NCBI GenBank assembly: GCA_018813975.1
Contig: JAHJAQ010000098.1
Coordinates: forward strand, 1 to 7,565
Source: Microcaldota archaeon
GTDB lineage: Archaea > Iainarchaeota > Iainarchaeia > Iainarchaeales > JAGVWC01
Direction: 5' to 3'
DNA length: 7,565 bases
Under the pieces are notes generated by a model, which worked only from the letters and a program-made list of their open reading frames with translations, was not told the DNA's origin and did no database searches. This document shows positions 6,954 to 7,565 of the stretch, piece after piece (position 1 is the first letter of the stretch; the number at the start of each line of letters is the position of its first letter). The position numbers were made by a program, and so were the translations under genes.

Positions 6954-7565
6954 ATGGAGGAAGCAAAAAAAATCGGTTTTTTGGAGAGATTCGTGGCACG
7001 CCTCAAGGAAATCGTAAAACGCCCTAAAAAAGAAACCACTACTGAAACCATTATTCAAACCTCCCAGTCCAGAACAGACAGCAGACCGAGCTTTTATTCT
7101 CAACCAAGAGAGAAAACACCCATAGAAAAAACCAACGAAAGTACCCCGCCCATTGGCGTTTCACCATTTCCAAAACCACAAGCCCCCAAACCCAAACTCG
7201 CTTTAACCCTTAAAAAAAACCACGAATTTGAATCCGCAGAATCCGCCCAGAAAAAACCAGCGGAAGAAAGAATTTCCCAACCAATTTTCGTACAAAAAAA
7301 AGAACCCATTCCATCCGGGGTTTTTCCCACACCAGAACCACCAAAAGAAACACCGGTAAAAGAAGAATTAGAACCGCTTCAAGAAACAGAACCCGCGGAA
7401 ATGAAAGTACAAACCGAAACCAGCACCTCCAAAAAACCAAGCGCACGGAAATACAACAAAAAAGTGAAACCAACGCGCGTTTCTAAAGCAAAAAAAGCAA
7501 CAAGAAAAAAAGCCAAACCAAAACGCATTTCTAAAGCAAAAAAGCCAAGTGCACGGAAATACAGA
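6954..7565 (+). CDS. Lys/Pro/Glu-rich, probably disordered protein (3' partial)
   Basis: The frame stays open from ATG 6954 to the window edge, giving exactly 204 codons with no stop. The first 22 residues (M-E-E-A-K-K-I-G-F-L-E-R-F-V-A-R-L-K-E-I-V-K) could form an amphipathic, membrane-touching or dimerising helix; there is no signal peptide or membrane segment. Residues 25-158 are low complexity, rich in Lys, Pro, Glu, Thr and Ser, with P-x-P and K-K-E runs and no cysteine. Residues 160-204 form a very basic tail with repeats (P-S-A-R-K-Y at 162 and 198; S-K-A-K-K at 177 and 193). Such tails resemble histone H1-like or other nucleic-acid-binding extensions. It may also be a linker to a folded domain beyond the window. 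It has its own promoter, so it need not belong to the pilin-like cluster. No family is recognised. The strand is unusually A-rich because of AAA, GAA and CCA codons. The protein is not a known DNA-binding protein on this evidence. Confidence 0.8.
   Translation, partial: MEEAKKIGFLERFVARLKEIVKRPKKETTTETIIQTSQSRTDSRPSFYSQPREKTPIEKTNESTPPIGVSPFPKPQAPKPKLALTLKKNHEFESAESAQKKPAEERISQPIFVQKKEPIPSGVFPTPEPPKETPVKEELEPLQETEPAEMKVQTETSTSKKPSARKYNKKVKPTRVSKAKKATRKKAKPKRISKAKKPSARKYR
7437..7562 (+). repeat. Direct repeats in the basic tail
   Basis: CCAAGCGCACGGAAATAC at 7437-7454 recurs at 7545-7562 with one change (C to T at the sixth base), a spacing of 108 bases or 36 codons. Between them, CGCGTTTCTAAAGCAAAAAA (from 7476) and CGCATTTCTAAAGCAAAAAA (from 7524) form a second pair 48 bases apart. 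The near identity at DNA level suggests recent duplication within the coding region. The array may continue beyond the window. Confidence 0.8.

Noticed and set aside
7100..7473. Overlapping minus-strand frames of 76 and 87 codons, one with a hydrophobic stretch.
   Set aside because: They are opposite-strand reflections of the A-rich Lys/Pro/Glu codons of the plus-strand gene; the hydrophobic runs arise from complementing AAA, GAA and AAC.
7437..7562. Spaced direct repeats considered as a CRISPR-like array.
   Set aside because: Only two 18-base copies with non-matching spacing to the other pair, all in phase with an open reading frame and encoding repeated peptides.

Overview
The window looks like part of an archaeal genome, most plausibly an uncultivated DPANN-type lineage. 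This is an inference with no rRNA or marker gene to confirm it. The grounds are four consecutive proteins with short K-G class III (archaeal type IV pilin) signal peptides, a TATA-box promoter, GGTG-type ribosome binding sites, AT-leaning composition and cysteine-rich secreted modules.

Layout, all on the + strand. (1) Positions 1-86 are the last 27 codons of an unidentified upstream gene, whose TGA overlaps the GTG start of the next gene. (2) Positions 83-6847 hold four tightly packed genes: a cysteine-rich pilin-like protein (83-1372), a cysteine-free pilin-like protein (1421-2053), a 1235-residue pilin-like protein with a von Willebrand factor A (VWA) domain (2040-5747), and a fourth pilin-like protein ending in one cysteine-rich repeat (5744-6847). 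Overlaps of 4, 14 and 4 bases, and one 48-base gap, suggest one translationally coupled operon whose promoter lies upstream of the window. (3) Positions 6848-6953 are intergenic, with a T-rich possible terminator and a TATA-box promoter. (4) From 6954 to the window end is an open, incomplete gene for a Lys/Pro/Glu-rich, probably disordered protein with a repetitive basic tail.

How the genes may work together: each of the four cassette proteins has a short basic N-terminus, K-G, then a hydrophobic helix. This is the processing site of archaeal prepilin peptidases (PibD/EppA type) and would let the soluble part be displayed on a fibre or held at the membrane. A VWA-bearing subunit among small pilin-like subunits recalls bacterial TadE/TadF/TadG and the PilY1 minor-pilin tip complex. 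The best reading is a surface adhesion fibre or tip complex. The VWA protein would be the adhesin and the cysteine-rich proteins stalk or display modules. No ATPase, platform protein or peptidase is in the window, so assembly machinery would have to be elsewhere.

The most unusual object is the VWA domain. Its metal-site motif is complete (D266-x-S-x-S, T825, D857), but about 480 residues of cysteine-containing, probably beta-rich sequence separate the first strand from the first helix.
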